From the NCBI GenBank assembly GCA_023511325.1, contig JAIMBU010000243.1:1-5569 (forward strand): a stretch of DNA of 5,569 bases. The letters run 5' to 3'. Below are positions 1 to 5,569 of the stretch, piece by piece. The stretch comes from Gorillibacterium sp. (lineage in GTDB: Bacteria; Bacillota; Bacilli; Paenibacillales; NBRC-103111). Both the position numbers and the translations under genes were made by a program. Within the stretch, counting starts at the first letter, position 1. Every line of letters begins with the position of its first letter. Below the pieces are notes generated by a model that was not told the DNA's origin, did no database searches, and saw only the letters and a program-made list of their open reading frames with translations.

Positions 1-21
1 CTTTCTATGCTATTATCAAGA

Positions 22-35
22 ACTAGTATACATGA
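22..35. promoter_or_regulatory. Putative upstream operator, GTATAC-centred palindrome
   Basis: The core GTATAC at 26-31 is a perfect palindrome. The 14-base stretch ACTAGTATACATGA, read on the minus strand as TCATGTATACTAGT, matches the element at 119-132 (ACATGTATACAAGT) at 12 of 14 positions. The two elements are therefore inverted copies, with centres about 97 bp apart on either side of the uxuA promoter. GTATAC cores are known for FadR-subfamily GntR repressors, including the UxuR/ExuR sites of enterobacteria (GGTATACC). Assigning this site to such a regulator is inference, because no regulator gene lies in the window. Confidence 0.45.
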
Positions 36-81
36 AATTAGACAATTAAAAAATAAATATGCTTAAGAAATCAGTAGCTGA

Positions 82-111
82 TTGACAAAGGATAATTCAT
101 TAATTTATGAT
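82..111 (+). promoter_or_regulatory. Sigma-A-type promoter of the uxuAB operon
   Basis: A perfect -35 box TTGACA (82-87) is followed by an 18-bp spacer and a 5-of-6 -10 box TATGAT (106-111). The 45 bases upstream are very AT-rich and could act as an UP element. Transcription would start near 118-119, at the edge of the GTATAC palindrome (119-132), so a protein bound there would block the initiating polymerase. The 6-bp-arm inverted repeat AATCAG-TAG-CTGATT (69-83) runs into the first two bases of the -35 box. The boxes are seen directly; use in the cell is inferred. Confidence 0.7.
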
Positions 112-118
112 TAGATAA

Positions 119-132
119 ACATGTATACAAGT
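119..132. promoter_or_regulatory. Putative operator at the uxuA transcription start
   Basis: ACATGTATACAAGT contains the perfect 8-bp palindrome TGTATACA (122-129). Symmetry extends to 12 of 14 positions around the centre at 125.5. It lies just downstream of the -10 box, a common place for a repressor site, and has an inverted near-copy at 22-35. The sequence type fits GntR/FadR-family regulators that control hexuronate genes, which is inference from motif resemblance. A LacI-type KdgR/ExuR site would be expected to show a central CG, which is absent here. Confidence 0.55.
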
Positions 133-163
133 GTTAGCTTTATGTAAGCTTCAATGCCAATCT

Positions 164-175
164 TTGTGGACACAA
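164..175. repeat. Short perfect inverted repeat in the uxuA leader
   Basis: TTGTG-GA-CACAA has 5-bp perfect arms around a 2-base centre. It sits in the untranslated leader, 7 bases before the Shine-Dalgarno AAGGAG (183-188). With a 2-base centre it is more plausible as a protein site on DNA than as an RNA hairpin. It may also be chance, since short palindromes are frequent in AT-rich DNA. Confidence 0.25.
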
Positions 176-198
176 TAACCTTAAGGAGTGGAAATGCG

Positions 199-1275
199 AT
201 GAAAATGACATGGAGATGGTATGGTGAGGGCAATGATTCGATTACCCTTGATCATGTTCGTCAAATCCCGGGTGTAATGGGAGCGGTTTGGTCCTTACAC
301 GACAAGGTAGCCGGTGAAGTATGGGAAGCCGAAAGAATTAAGGAAGTTGCCGATCAAATTACAAGCAAGGGCTTCAGCCCAGCCGTTGTTGAAAGCGTAA
401 ACGTTCATGACGACATAAAAATAGGTTTGCCTAGTCGCGATAAGTATATCGATATTTATATTGATACGATTAGGAAGTTGTCCCAAGTAGGGGTCAAAGT
501 CATTTGTTATAATTTCATGCCCGTATTCGACTGGACAAGAACGGATTTATATAAAGAACTACCAGATGGCTCCAACGCCTTGTTTTATGAAAAAGCCGCT
601 ATTGCCGAAGGCCCCGCAGCCATGGTTAAGCGAATTCTCGATGGAGCTGGAGAATTCACCATGCCGGGCTGGGAACCAGAGCGTTTGGCTAAGTTAGACG
701 AATTGTTTAAAGCATATGAGGATGTGACAGAAGACATCCTATTCGACAACCTGAAATATTTCCTCGAACGAATTATTCCCGTGTGCGAGGAATGCGATGT
801 GAAGATGGCGATTCATCCAGATGATCCGGCTTGGCCCATCTTTGGTTTGCCGCGGATTATTCGTAATCGAGATAACATCCGCAGGTTCCTTGATCTAGTG
901 GATAGCCCCTACAATGGATTAACCTTCTGCACTGGTTCTTTAGGAACCAATCCGACGAATGATTTGCCGGCCATGATTCGTGAGTTTCATGATCGCATCC
1001 ACTTTGCTCATATCCGTAATGTGAAGGTTTTTGAGAATGGTGACTTTATTGAAGTATCCCATCGCGGACAAGATGGCAGTGTAGATATATACGAAGTTGT
1101 TAAAGCTTATCATGACAATGGATTCGCCGGATATGCTCGCCCTGACCACGGAAGACACTTATGGGGTGAGGAAAAACATTGCAGACCCGGCTATGGCTTG
1201 TATGACAGAGCTATGGGTATCATGTATTTGCTGGGTGTATGGGATAGCCTTGAGAAGAGAAAGGCAGGGAGATAA
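199..1275 (+). CDS. uxuA: Mannonate dehydratase (UxuA)
   Basis: The product removes water from D-mannonate to give 2-dehydro-3-deoxy-D-gluconate in cytosolic glucuronate catabolism, and the family uses Fe2+ or Mn2+. The protein is 358 residues, a normal length for Gram-positive UxuA, and folds as a TIM barrel. It opens MKMTWRWYG, the family's standard N-terminus. The four expected metal ligands are visible: H206 in IHPDDP, C244 in TFCTGS, H271 in FAHIRN and D316 in RPDHGRH. The start at 199 is chosen because AAGGAG (183-188) lies 10 bases upstream and homologues begin at this motif. An in-frame ATG at 154 would add 15 residues unlike the family and has no good ribosome site. The stop codon touches the uxuB start, so the two genes are surely co-transcribed and probably translationally coupled. 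Likely control is from the promoter at 82-111 with the flanking GTATAC palindromes. Confidence 0.96.
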   Translation: MKMTWRWYGEGNDSITLDHVRQIPGVMGAVWSLHDKVAGEVWEAERIKEVADQITSKGFSPAVVESVNVHDDIKIGLPSRDKYIDIYIDTIRKLSQVGVKVICYNFMPVFDWTRTDLYKELPDGSNALFYEKAAIAEGPAAMVKRILDGAGEFTMPGWEPERLAKLDELFKAYEDVTEDILFDNLKYFLERIIPVCEECDVKMAIHPDDPAWPIFGLPRIIRNRDNIRRFLDLVDSPYNGLTFCTGSLGTNPTNDLPAMIREFHDRIHFAHIRNVKVFENGDFIEVSHRGQDGSVDIYEVVKAYHDNGFAGYARPDHGRHLWGEEKHCRPGYGLYDRAMGIMYLLGVWDSLEKRKAGR

Positions 1276-2886
1276 ATGCTACGTCTCAATAGAAGCAGTA
1301 TTACCAATGAAGCAGCAGCCTGGGAAGCAGCAGGCGTAGAATTACCGCAATTTGATTATGATCAGGTTGCCCAAAATACAAAAGAGAAGCCTCAATGGGT
1401 ACACTTTGGAGCTGGAAATATATTTAGAGGTTTCATTGCCAATGCTCACCAAACTTTATTAAACAATAAAAAAGCGGATACAGGAATCATCGCAGCGGAA
1501 TCCTTTGATTTTGAAATGATCGACAACGTGTACAAGCCTTACGACAACCTGACTTTACTCGTGCTGATGAATGCTAGTGGGGACTTTGAGAAAAAAGTTG
1601 TCAACAGTATCGTTGAGGCCATTACAACGGATAAGAGTAGAACGGATGATCACAATCGTCTAGTAGGGGCCTTTGAGAATCCAAGCTTGCAAATGGTCAG
1701 CTTTACGATTACAGAGAAGGGGTATTCCCTTACAGGCCCCACTGGCCAATTCCTTGGTATTATTGAAAAAGACATTGAGAATGGACTAGAGAATCCGATT
1801 CATGTGATGAGCATCATTACCGCCTTAACCTATCGCAGGTATTTGCAGGGACAATATCCATTGACCTTAGTAAGTATGGATAATTGCTCACATAACGGTG
1901 ACAAATTAAAAAGCGCTGTCTTAACGATTGCCAAGGAATGGCTGAAGAAGGGTTTTGTCGAGCAAGGCTACATTGCTTATCTTGAGGATGAAGGGAAGAT
2001 AACCTTTCCACTATCCATGATTGATAAGATTACGCCGCGACCCTCTGAAACCGTAAAGGAAGCGCTGCTTAACCAAGGGATTGGCGATATGGATGTGATT
2101 ATCACAACGAAAAACACCTATACGGCACCCTTTGTCAATGCAGAAGTCAGTGAGTATCTAGTGATTGAGGATAAGTTCACGAATGGAAGACCAGCCTTAG
2201 AGGCGGCAGGTGTTATTTTTACCGACCGCGAAACGGTCAATAAAATAGAAACCATGAAGGTAACCACTTGCTTAAATCCATTGCACACAGCTTTGGCGGT
2301 AACAGGCTGCTTACTGGGATACACGTTAATCGCTGATGAAATGAAGGATGACCTTTTAAAGAAATTGGTTGAGACCATCGGCTATAAAGAAGGCTTAAAG
2401 GTTGTCGTCGATCCTAAAATTATCAATCCCAAAGAATTTTTAGATGAAGTGCTGCAGGAACGGTTTGCCAATCCATTCATTCCCGATACGCCGCAACGGA
2501 TTGCTACAGATACATCGCAAAAAGTAGGGATTCGCTTTGGCGAAACCATTAAGTCCTACGTACAGAGAGCGGATTTAAACCCAACAGATTTGGTAGCGAT
2601 TCCTCTGGCCATAGCAGCATGGTGTCGATACCTTTTAGGTATTGATGATCAGGGCAAGACGTTTGCAATTAGTCCTGATCCACTAGCGGATACCTTACAA
2701 GCTGCTCTCCAAGGTGTTTCTCTAGGCGATAAAACATCCAGTGTGCGAGTAATCCTATCGGATGAAGCCATTTTTGGAATCAATCTTTATGAGATTGGTC
2801 TAGGCGAGAAGATTGAGAATATGTTCCATGAAATGCTTGCAGGTAATGGAGCCGTACGCCGTACTTTAGAAAAGTATATTAGCTAA
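1276..2886 (+). CDS. uxuB: Fructuronate reductase / D-mannonate oxidoreductase, long form (UxuB)
   Basis: The product interconverts D-fructuronate and D-mannonate with NAD(H), supplying the substrate of UxuA. The protein has 536 residues, against about 486 for the E. coli enzyme. It belongs to the mannitol dehydrogenase superfamily and resembles the roughly 540-residue forms paired with uxuA in Firmicutes and Thermotoga (recalled, not searched). The N-terminal Rossmann domain covers roughly residues 40-250, with the nucleotide motif HFGAGNIFRGF at 43-53. The helical C-terminal domain, about 285-520, carries the catalytic segment MKVTTCLNPLH with K328, N334 and H337. The K-to-N spacing is one residue longer than in classic family members. 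The ATG directly follows the uxuA stop, with AGGGAG (1266-1271) 4 bases upstream. A strong terminator 54 bases past the stop ends the unit. Oxidation of a different hexonate or polyol cannot be excluded, but the uxuA linkage makes mannonate by far the likeliest substrate. Confidence 0.9.
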   Translation: MLRLNRSSITNEAAAWEAAGVELPQFDYDQVAQNTKEKPQWVHFGAGNIFRGFIANAHQTLLNNKKADTGIIAAESFDFEMIDNVYKPYDNLTLLVLMNASGDFEKKVVNSIVEAITTDKSRTDDHNRLVGAFENPSLQMVSFTITEKGYSLTGPTGQFLGIIEKDIENGLENPIHVMSIITALTYRRYLQGQYPLTLVSMDNCSHNGDKLKSAVLTIAKEWLKKGFVEQGYIAYLEDEGKITFPLSMIDKITPRPSETVKEALLNQGIGDMDVIITTKNTYTAPFVNAEVSEYLVIEDKFTNGRPALEAAGVIFTDRETVNKIETMKVTTCLNPLHTALAVTGCLLGYTLIADEMKDDLLKKLVETIGYKEGLKVVVDPKIINPKEFLDEVLQERFANPFIPDTPQRIATDTSQKVGIRFGETIKSYVQRADLNPTDLVAIPLAIAAWCRYLLGIDDQGKTFAISPDPLADTLQAALQGVSLGDKTSSVRVILSDEAIFGINLYEIGLGEKIENMFHEMLAGNGAVRRTLEKYIS

Positions 2887-2940
2887 GAAGAACCAGCTTT
2901 ATCGTCCTTTGGGATGACTCGTATCAACTATAGCTTTCAT

Positions 2941-2976
2941 AAGCATTTCCGCTTAAGTCGGAGATGCTTTTTCTTT
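2941..2976 (+). terminator. Intrinsic terminator of the uxuAB operon
   Basis: AAGCATTTCCG (2941-2951) pairs with CGGAGATGCTT (2959-2969) over 11 bp with one G-U pair. The loop is CTTAAGT, and the run TTTTTCTTT follows from 2968. It lies 54 bases after the uxuB stop and just before the promoter of the next gene, so it separates the two units. A smaller hairpin, TCGTCC-TTTG-GGATGA (2902-2917), lies between the stop codon and the terminator and has no T-run of its own. Confidence 0.9.
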
Positions 2977-2990
2977 GTTCCCGTTTATTC

Positions 2991-3018
2991 TTCACTTTAC
3001 GATTGGTATGTGTATAAT
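2991..3018 (+). promoter_or_regulatory. Sigma-A-type promoter of the phosphotriesterase-like gene
   Basis: A perfect -10 box TATAAT (3013-3018) is preceded by a 16-bp spacer and the 4-of-6 -35 box TTCACT (2991-2996). Bases just upstream of the -10 box are TG-rich (TATGTG), close to but not exactly an extended -10 element. Transcription would start near 3025 and leave a short leader of about 30 bases before the ATG at 3056. I see no clear operator in the leader. Confidence 0.65.
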
Positions 3019-3055
3019 AAGAACAAAATCAAGCTTTCAGGGGTGCTAACTAAGG

Positions 3056-3976
3056 ATGCTGCAAACCGTAACTGGACCAATCAATGAACAGGAAGCTGGA
3101 ACGATGCTCGTGCATGAACATGTACTCGTTGGTTTCGTGGAGGATGGGAAGCTGACTCCAGCAGATTATGATCGCCAGGAGGTCGTAGCGTCGATTCTAC
3201 CGCTCCTGCTGCAGTTGAAAGCGGCAGGCTGCGCGACATTCGTGGATTGTGCACCGGAGTATGTGGGCCGGGATCCGTACATCCTGAAGGAGCTGTCGGA
3301 GAAATCGGGCTTATACCTTATTACCAATACTGGCTTTTATAAGCGTCCTTATTTACCGCCCTTCGTTTACCAGGCCAGTGAGCAGGAACTCTCGGATATG
3401 TGGATTCAGGAGGCGCGTGATGGAATCGGAGCAAGTGGTGTCTATCCAGGTTATATTAAAATCGCTTTGAACGACGGAACAGCGATCGATCAGACGCAGC
3501 AGAAGATTCTGCGGGCCGCGATTCGCACCTCACGTGAAACCGCTCTGCCCATCCAGTGCCATACAATTGGCGGGGATATTGCCCTCCATGCTAATGAGAT
3601 CATGAAACAGGCTGGCTTTGACCGGGAACGGTTCATCTGGGTACATGCCCAGACGGGCAAGGACTTGACTGCTCATAAGCAATTGGCGGAAGAAGGCATG
3701 TGGATCTCCATTGACTCCATCCTGCCGGGTACGTATGAAACGCATGTGGAACTACTTAAACAATTGCTCGCGCATGGTGTCAGCGGCGAAAAAATTCTTA
3801 TCTCGCAAGACACGGGATGGTACACGATTGGCGCGGACAAAGGGGGCAATATGCTACCGTATCACCACTTGTTGACCGATTTCATTCCCTATGCAATCGA
3901 GAACGGTTTGGATGCACAATGGCTGAAGCAATGCCTCACGCACAATCCTTATCAAGCAATGCGTAAACGGAGCTAA
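3056..3976 (+). CDS. Phosphotriesterase-family metal-dependent hydrolase, substrate unknown
   Basis: The protein has 306 residues and is a member of the phosphotriesterase (PTE) homology family of the amidohydrolase superfamily, a TIM barrel with a two-metal centre. It starts with the typical QTVTGPI strand. All expected ligands are present: H20 and H22 (HEH), the lysine that is usually carbamylated (K135 in GYIKIAL), H169 in IQCHT, H197 in WVHAQ and D252 in ISQDTGWY. The C-terminal NPYQAM segment also fits, so it should be an active enzyme. There is no signal peptide, so it is cytosolic. Family members act as lactonases, esterases or phosphodiesterases, and true organophosphate hydrolysis is rare; the substrate here cannot be read from sequence. 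Upstream in-frame TAA (3047-3049) makes the ATG at 3056 the first possible start, and AGGGGTG (3039-3045) serves as ribosome site. It has its own promoter and is separated from uxuAB by a terminator. By hand count its opening part is GC-richer (36 of 60 at 3181-3240) than uxuB (22 of 60 at 2401-2460). Confidence 0.9.
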   Translation: MLQTVTGPINEQEAGTMLVHEHVLVGFVEDGKLTPADYDRQEVVASILPLLLQLKAAGCATFVDCAPEYVGRDPYILKELSEKSGLYLITNTGFYKRPYLPPFVYQASEQELSDMWIQEARDGIGASGVYPGYIKIALNDGTAIDQTQQKILRAAIRTSRETALPIQCHTIGGDIALHANEIMKQAGFDRERFIWVHAQTGKDLTAHKQLAEEGMWISIDSILPGTYETHVELLKQLLAHGVSGEKILISQDTGWYTIGADKGGNMLPYHHLLTDFIPYAIENGLDAQWLKQCLTHNPYQAMRKRS

Positions 3977-3977
3977 G

Positions 3978-4047
3978 CTTCATGCGCGGGAGATCGGAGA
4001 AAGTGATAAGTTTTCTGCGGTGAGCTTTGTATCAAACCGGCATGAAG
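3978..4047. repeat. Long-spaced inverted repeat between the hydrolase and vanR-like genes
   Basis: CTTCATGC (3978-3985) and GCATGAAG (4040-4047) are perfect 8-base inverted copies separated by 54 bases. The first begins one base after the hydrolase stop codon, and the second abuts the -35 box of the next promoter. No T-run follows, so it does not look like an intrinsic terminator. Inside the spacer are a weak hairpin (AGAAAGT-GATAA-GTTTTCT, 3998-4016, two G-U pairs) and a small palindrome TTTG-TAT-CAAA (4026-4036). The arrangement could be a pair of half-sites for a regulator or an RNA structure; neither is shown. Confidence 0.3.
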
Positions 4048-4076
4048 TTGGTGGAATTCAGCAGTGGTTGTATAAT
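4048..4076 (+). promoter_or_regulatory. Probable promoter of the vanRS-like pair
   Basis: A perfect -10 box TATAAT (4071-4076) is placed 17 bp after a weak -35 box TTGGTG (4048-4053, 3 of 6). Transcription would start near 4083, leaving a leader of about 40 bases. A weak -35 box is common at activator-dependent promoters, and VanR-type regulators often activate their own promoter, so autoregulation is plausible but not shown. I see no copy of the VanA-type VanR box as I recall it. Confidence 0.55.
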
Positions 4077-4123
4077 TGAGCAAGATGTCTTCTTTTTCAA
4101 GAAGATTAAATACAGAGGTGGCT

Positions 4124-4852
4124 ATGGAGACCAACATATTAGTTGTAGATGATGAGAAGGAAATTGCAGACTTGGTAGAGGTCTACCTTAAAAATGAAGG
4201 CTATACCATTTATAAATTTAACACAGGACAATCGGCTCTGAAATGCATCCACTCAACGAAACTGGATTTGGCGATTCTGGATGTGATGCTTCCGGATATG
4301 GATGGATTCTCGATCTGCCAGAAAATTCGTGAAAATCATTATTACCCAGTGATTATGCTAACCGCTAAGGTGGAGCATATTGACAAGATTACAGGTCTTA
4401 CCATTGGAGCAGACGATTATATTACAAAACCGTTTAATCCACTGGAGATGGTGGCGAGGGTCAAAGCGCAGTTGAGGCGGTATAACCGCTATAACTCACC
4501 AGAGTCCTCAGAGCAGAGAGCGGTTGACACTGTTAGCGAGTTTGATTTTTCCGGTCTGATCATCAATAGAGATACGCATAAATGCATGCTCTTTGGAAAA
4601 ACACTAACCTTAACTCCCATTGAGTTTTCCATCCTTTGGTACTTATGTGAGAATCGGGGTAGGGTTGTATCTTCAGAGGCGCTTTTTGAAGCGGTGTTGG
4701 GTGACAAGTATTTGGATAACAACAATACCGTGATGGCGCATATTGGACGGCTAAGAGAAAAGATGAATGAACCGCCGAGAAAGCCCAAATTCATCAAAAC
4801 GGTATGGGGGGTAGGGTACCAAATTGAGCAGGATGAATTCGAAAAAGTTTAA
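4124..4852 (+). CDS. vanR: VanR-like OmpR-family response regulator
   Basis: The product is a cytosolic transcription factor activated by phosphorylation from the partner kinase encoded next to it. It has 242 residues. The receiver domain (about 4-118) has the acidic pair D9/D10, phospho-acceptor D53 in ILDVMLPDMDG, T80 and K102. The winged-helix DNA-binding domain (about 145-236) ends in IKTVWGVGYQIE. Runs such as KITGLTIGADDYITKPF, RVKAQLRRY and SLTPxEFSIL-like text closely match VanR of the VanA cluster as I recall it. VanR's EIWGDEY segment reads AVLGDKY here. The start at 4124 follows AGAGG (4114-4118) by 5 bases and gives METNILVVDDE, like the family. A TTG 48 bases upstream in frame overlaps the -10 box and so cannot be in the transcript. 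The gene overlaps the kinase gene by 20 bases. The symbol names the family; a glycopeptide-resistance role is unproven. Confidence 0.85.
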   Translation: METNILVVDDEKEIADLVEVYLKNEGYTIYKFNTGQSALKCIHSTKLDLAILDVMLPDMDGFSICQKIRENHYYPVIMLTAKVEHIDKITGLTIGADDYITKPFNPLEMVARVKAQLRRYNRYNSPESSEQRAVDTVSEFDFSGLIINRDTHKCMLFGKTLTLTPIEFSILWYLCENRGRVVSSEALFEAVLGDKYLDNNNTVMAHIGRLREKMNEPPRKPKFIKTVWGVGYQIEQDEFEKV

Positions 4853-5569
4853 CAACCGATTAACGTTTCGTTTGTTTGCCCAATTCTCTTATGCCGTTAT
4901 CCTGTTTACGATTGGAATGGTTTTGCTGATTTTGGCGGTTACCTACATGGGAAGATTAGGTATAGCTTGGTTTGATTGGGAGGATCGCTATAATATCTTA
5001 CATGCGTCTTATGATTTTTTTAATAGATATAAAATTTTTGCGTTTTTCCTTTTCTGGTGCATTGGGGTTCTGTTGATCAGTCTGTATTATTTGAGAAGGG
5101 TGGTCGGATTTGTCGGCAGGATGGTCAATACCATTGATGGCTTGTTTGAGCCGGATACAGATTTGATTCAATTACCCAACGAATTAAAGGATGTCGAAGA
5201 GCAACTGAATCAACTGAAATATGATGTCATGAGAAATCAGCAGTTGGCTAAAGATGCTGAGCAAAGAAAAAATGATCTCGTTGTGTATTTGGCCCATGAT
5301 TTAAAGACTCCGCTCACCTCGGTGATCGGTTATATGACTTTGCTTCGTGATGAACGGCAAATTTCCGAGGAGCTGCGCGATAAATACCTGTCCATCTCGG
5401 TAGATAAGGCGGAAAGGCTTGAAGAGTTGATCAACGAGTTTTTTGAAATTACCCGATTTAATTTAACAGGGCTGACATTGGAAAAAACAAAGATAAATTT
5501 AACCCGAATGCTGGAACAAATCTCGGATGAATTTAAGCCTTTGCTGACACCCAAGCATCTGTCCTGTTC
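4833..5569 (+). CDS. vanS: VanS-like sensor histidine kinase, 3' end cut by the window
   Basis: The frame stays open from ATG 4833 to the edge, giving 245 residues of a protein expected to be about 380. It is a membrane sensor kinase that should phosphorylate the VanR-like regulator. Two membrane segments are evident, about residues 15-38 and 68-87, enclosing an extracytoplasmic loop of only about 29 residues rich in aromatic and charged residues (AWFDWEDRY, 45-53). A coiled-coil-like linker (about 113-148) leads to the dimerisation/phospho-acceptor domain with H155 in YLAHDLKTPLTS. AEQRKND before it and LINEFFEITRFNL (199-211) closely match VanS. The ATPase domain (N, G1 and G2 boxes) lies beyond the window. 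The start overlaps the regulator's end by 20 bases with only a weak ribosome site (GAGCAGG), which points to translational coupling. Later in-frame ATGs would remove membrane segment 1, so 4833 is preferred. No frame break is seen. Confidence 0.85.
   Translation, partial: MNSKKFNNRLTFRLFAQFSYAVILFTIGMVLLILAVTYMGRLGIAWFDWEDRYNILHASYDFFNRYKIFAFFLFWCIGVLLISLYYLRRVVGFVGRMVNTIDGLFEPDTDLIQLPNELKDVEEQLNQLKYDVMRNQQLAKDAEQRKNDLVVYLAHDLKTPLTSVIGYMTLLRDERQISEELRDKYLSISVDKAERLEELINEFFEITRFNLTGLTLEKTKINLTRMLEQISDEFKPLLTPKHLSC

Noticed and set aside
143..156. Possible catabolite repression (cre) site in the uxuA leader
   Set aside because: TGTAAGCTTCAATG fits only the left half of the cre consensus; the central CG and the right-hand CA are missing.
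154..198. Longer UxuA starting at ATG 154
   Set aside because: The added 15 residues do not fit the family start MKMTWRWYG, and the strong AAGGAG lies inside this stretch, correctly spaced for the ATG at 199.
1097..1339. Plus-strand open frame of 80 codons across the uxuA/uxuB junction
   Set aside because: It lies wholly within two well-supported genes in another frame, has no ribosome site of note, and its protein shows no recognisable domain. Several antisense open frames inside uxuA, uxuB, the hydrolase and the two-component genes were rejected for the same reason.
4076..4123. Longer VanR-like protein starting at TTG 4076
   Set aside because: The TTG overlaps the TATAAT -10 box, so it would not be transcribed, and the extra residues precede the normal start of the receiver domain.
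3977..4123. VanR binding box of the VanA type in front of the regulator gene
   Set aside because: I looked for the recalled consensus TCGTANGAAATT and saw no convincing match on the plus strand.
4833..5569. Proof of vancomycin resistance
   Set aside because: Only regulator-like genes are present; no ligase, dehydrogenase or dipeptidase is in the window, and VanRS-like pairs also occur outside resistance clusters.
1..5569. CRISPR array, tRNA or rRNA gene, insertion sequence, attachment site
   Set aside because: No regularly spaced repeats, cloverleaf-like or rRNA-like stretches, transposase-like frames or terminal repeats were seen on either strand.

Overview
The window reads as chromosome of a low-to-moderate GC Gram-positive bacterium. 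Paenibacillus or a close Bacillales relative is the best guess. The grounds are strong Shine-Dalgarno sequences, sigma-A-type promoters, a classic hairpin/T-run terminator, a Firmicutes-type long UxuB, and a two-component pair that matches the VanR/VanS family at many recalled motif positions. The genus is inferred from general resemblance, not from a search.

Layout. Positions 1-198 are an AT-rich control region. It has a good promoter (TTGACA, 18 bp, TATGAT) flanked by two near-identical GTATAC-centred palindromes in opposite orientation. Positions 199-2886 hold a tight two-gene hexuronate operon: uxuA (mannonate dehydratase), followed with zero spacing by a long-form uxuB (fructuronate reductase, mannitol-dehydrogenase superfamily). 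A strong intrinsic terminator at 2941-2976 closes it. A fresh promoter at 2991-3018 then drives a single gene at 3056-3976 for a phosphotriesterase-fold metal-dependent hydrolase of unknown substrate. This gene looks GC-richer than its neighbours. After a 147-base gap with a long-spaced inverted repeat and another promoter, positions 4124-5569 carry a VanR-like response regulator and an overlapping VanS-like sensor kinase, which the window edge cuts off just after its phospho-acceptor domain.

How they work together. UxuB reduces D-fructuronate to D-mannonate, and UxuA dehydrates that to 2-keto-3-deoxygluconate, so the first operon is the central part of glucuronate catabolism. The UxaC isomerase and the KdgK/KdgA steps are not in the window. 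The hydrolase and the VanRS-like pair appear to be separate transcription units. No van resistance gene (vanH, vanA-type ligase, vanX or vanY) is visible, so a glycopeptide-resistance role cannot be claimed from this sequence.

I did not find a clearly new multi-gene system. The points most worth following are the paired operators at the uxu promoter, the identity of the genes downstream of the VanRS-like pair, and the orphan hydrolase between the two units.
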